Shown in pieces: positions 14,326 through 15,932 of a stretch of DNA of 15,932 nt. Origin of the DNA: Desulfobacteraceae bacterium (GTDB lineage: Bacteria > Desulfobacterota > Desulfobacteria > Desulfobacterales > Desulfosarcinaceae); contig JALVQM010000195.1 in NCBI GenBank assembly GCA_027025615.1, positions 1 to 15,932 of the forward strand. Reading direction: 5' to 3'. Position 1 is the first letter of the stretch, and each line of letters opens with the position of its first letter. Position numbers and translations under genes: made by a program. The notes beneath the pieces are model-generated. The model did not search any database. It was not told the origin of the DNA and saw only the letters and a program-made list of their open reading frames with translations.

Positions 14326-15159
14326 ATGACATTCTTGGGCAAACAGATTCGGATGGAGCGGATAATGGACCGTAATACCGGTCGGACTGTGATTGTTCCC
14401 ATGGACCATGGGGTTTCCGTGGGACCCATTGCAGGGCTGGAAGACATTCGTTCCGCCGTGGTCAGGGTGGCTGCAGGTGGTGCCAATGCTGTTGTTGAGC
14501 ACAAGGGCATGATTGGGGCCGGGCACCGGGGGGGAGGACGGGATATAGGCCTTATCGTTCATCTTTCAGCTTCGACCAGCCTGGCGGTTCATCCCCACGC
14601 AAAGACCCTTGTCTGTAGTGTGGAAGAGGCTATCAAGCTGGGAGCCGACGCGGTATCCATCCATGTTAACCTGGGCAATGGCCACGAATACAGGATGCTC
14701 GCCGATTTCGGCGAGGTGGCCGATCGGGCGCGTCAGTGGGGCATGCCTTTGCTGGCCATGATATATCCCCGGGGAGAAATGATTGCGGATGAATACTCGG
14801 TTGAAGTGGTCAAGCATGCCGCCCGGGTGGGAGCCGAGTTGGGGGCTGACCTGGTGAAAGTTTCTTATACCGGCAGTCCGGAAACTTTTCGGCAGGTCGT
14901 TACCGGCTGCAGCGTGCCGGTAGTAATTGCCGGTGGGCCGAAAATGGATTCGGAACGGGATATCCTGGAAATGGTTAAGGGCGCCGTGGATGCGGGCGCT
15001 GCCGGTGTTTCGATCGGTCGCAACGTTTTTCAACACTGCAATCCAGCTGCCATGGTCAAGGCTATGGTGGCTATAGTTCATCATGGACTGGGTGTTGAAG
15101 AAGCCCTGGCTGTGCTGACCCAGGAAGCGGAGGCAATGCAATGCGTCAACTTTGGGTAA
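14326..15159 (+). CDS. aroA': 2-amino-3,7-dideoxy-D-threo-hept-6-ulosonate (ADH) synthase, class I aldolase family
   Basis: 277 residues from the ATG at 14326, chosen because GAGGAGG lies six bases upstream; a longer frame from 14203 would run through the terminator. The protein is a DhnA/LacD-type class I aldolase barrel with the active-site residues of the archaeal enzyme: Asp27 in PMDHG, Tyr147 in MIYPRG and the Schiff-base Lys178 in DLVKVSYTG. IAGGPK (201-206) and SIGRNVFQ (229-236) bind phosphate. It makes the ADH precursor that replaces DAHP in aromatic amino acid biosynthesis. Pairing with 3-dehydroquinate synthase II, with which it overlaps by 19 bases, supports this over a plain fructose-bisphosphate aldolase. 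Expression is probably set by the attenuator upstream. Confidence 0.9.
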   Translation: MTFLGKQIRMERIMDRNTGRTVIVPMDHGVSVGPIAGLEDIRSAVVRVAAGGANAVVEHKGMIGAGHRGGGRDIGLIVHLSASTSLAVHPHAKTLVCSVEEAIKLGADAVSIHVNLGNGHEYRMLADFGEVADRARQWGMPLLAMIYPRGEMIADEYSVEVVKHAARVGAELGADLVKVSYTGSPETFRQVVTGCSVPVVIAGGPKMDSERDILEMVKGAVDAGAAGVSIGRNVFQHCNPAAMVKAMVAIVHHGLGVEEALAVLTQEAEAMQCVNFG

Positions 15160-15932
15160 AAGCCGACCCCTGGAACAAGGATCTGGTCACAACTGCCCTG
15201 GAAGGTGGGGCTGACGCGGTATGGGTTCCTGAGGGTTATGCAGATAAGGTCAGGGCCCTGGGTAAAATCACCGTTATTTGCCGGGAAGGCGACTTGTGCC
15301 CGGGTGTCGATATCGTTCAATGTACAGTAAAAGGCGTTGAGGACGAACAGCGGGTACTGGAGTTGGGCAAAAACGCTCTGGTGGTCCTTGATTGTCCGGA
15401 CTGGACCGTCATTCCACTTGAAAACCTGGTTGCCAGGGGAGCCGACGTGGTGGTCAGGGTCGGTTCCCTGGAACAAGCCCGTACCGCGTCCGGAATTCTT
15501 GAAAAGGGAGTTGAACGGATAATGCTGGAAATCGATGAGCCTGTGCGGCTGAAACAGGCACTGGCAGCCCTGCGCCTTGAAGGTGAGCGGGTCGTTCTGG
15601 AAAAAGCCACGGTTTGCGAAATCAGGCCTGTGGGCATGGGTGACCGGGTTTGCGTTGATACCTGCAGTGCCATGCAGCCGGGCCAGGGAATGCTGGTGGG
15701 CAACAGCAGCCAGGCGCTTTTCCTGATCCACGCCGAATCTCTGGAAAATCCGTACGTGGCGGCCAGGCCCTTCAGGGTCAATGCCGGTCCGGTTCACGCC
15801 TATACCAGGGTTACAGGGGCAAGGACACGTTACCTGTCCGAGCTTGAATCCGGAGACCCGGTGATCATTGTTGACTACCAGGGCAACGCCGGGCAGGCGG
15901 TAGTAGGCCGGCTGAAGATAGAAAAAAGGCCC
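15141..15932 (+). CDS. aroB': 3-Dehydroquinate synthase II (AroB'), 3' end outside window
   Basis: 264 residues are visible, open to the window edge; the family is usually about 320-380. The start ATG at 15141 is preceded by GGAGG at 15129-15133 and lies inside the last codons of aroA', so translation is probably coupled. Family hallmarks are VLEKATVCEIRPVGMGDRVC around 152-171, DTCSAMQPGQGMLVG around 173-187, ENPYVAARPFRVNAGPVHAY around 203-222 and TRYLSELESGD around 229-239. The enzyme converts ADH to 3-dehydroquinate by NAD-dependent oxidative deamination and cyclisation, unlike the classical AroB that uses DAHP. With aroA' it supplies the shikimate pathway. More aromatic genes may follow beyond the window. 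Confidence 0.95.
   Translation, partial: MRQLWVKADPWNKDLVTTALEGGADAVWVPEGYADKVRALGKITVICREGDLCPGVDIVQCTVKGVEDEQRVLELGKNALVVLDCPDWTVIPLENLVARGADVVVRVGSLEQARTASGILEKGVERIMLEIDEPVRLKQALAALRLEGERVVLEKATVCEIRPVGMGDRVCVDTCSAMQPGQGMLVGNSSQALFLIHAESLENPYVAARPFRVNAGPVHAYTRVTGARTRYLSELESGDPVIIVDYQGNAGQAVVGRLKIEKRP

Overview
The window looks like a chromosomal segment of a Desulfobacterota (former Deltaproteobacteria) bacterium. The basis is gene content: a glutamate synthase split into separate domain proteins with extra ferredoxin-type clusters, a bacteriohemerythrin, and the alternative entry to aromatic biosynthesis (AroA'/AroB', first known from archaea and found in many sulfate and sulfur reducers). 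I cannot name a genus from the sequence alone. No mobile element, CRISPR array, rRNA or tRNA was seen.

Left part (1-4180): a minus-strand operon encodes glutamate synthase in three pieces that follow the domain order of an ordinary GltB+GltD enzyme. These are a class II glutamine amidotransferase, a ferredoxin + FMN/glutamate synthase core, and a GXGXG domain fused to a GltD-like iron-sulfur/FAD subunit that runs off the left edge. A good sigma-54 (-24/-12) promoter lies on the minus strand at 4051-4065. Divergent from this operon is glnE, the adenylyltransferase of glutamine synthetase.

Middle (7106-9103): a cobalamin riboswitch with its own promoter and a terminator-type expression platform reads leftward into one small unrecognised gene of 86 residues. 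It is followed on the plus strand by a bacteriohemerythrin and by a small zinc-ribbon protein with a probable winged-helix C-terminus.

Right part (9104-13894): glnD, glnB and glnA form a plus-strand cluster with a near-consensus sigma-54 promoter at 9282-9297. Together with glnE this is the complete GS control cascade: GlnD senses glutamine and uridylylates GlnB at Tyr51, GlnB steers GlnE, and GlnE adenylylates GlnA at Tyr398. The glutamate synthase next door closes the GS-GOGAT cycle.

Far right (13895-15932): a sigma-70 promoter drives a leader that contains an unannotated 27-codon leader peptide with eight consecutive aromatic residues (FYFWYFFY). Mutually exclusive hairpins and a strong intrinsic terminator follow, then aroA' (ADH synthase) and aroB' (3-dehydroquinate synthase II, cut by the window end). 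This is a textbook-style ribosome-mediated attenuator that reads Phe, Tyr and Trp at once. It is the most striking feature of the window, followed by the B12 riboswitch on an orphan gene and the paired sigma-54 promoters.
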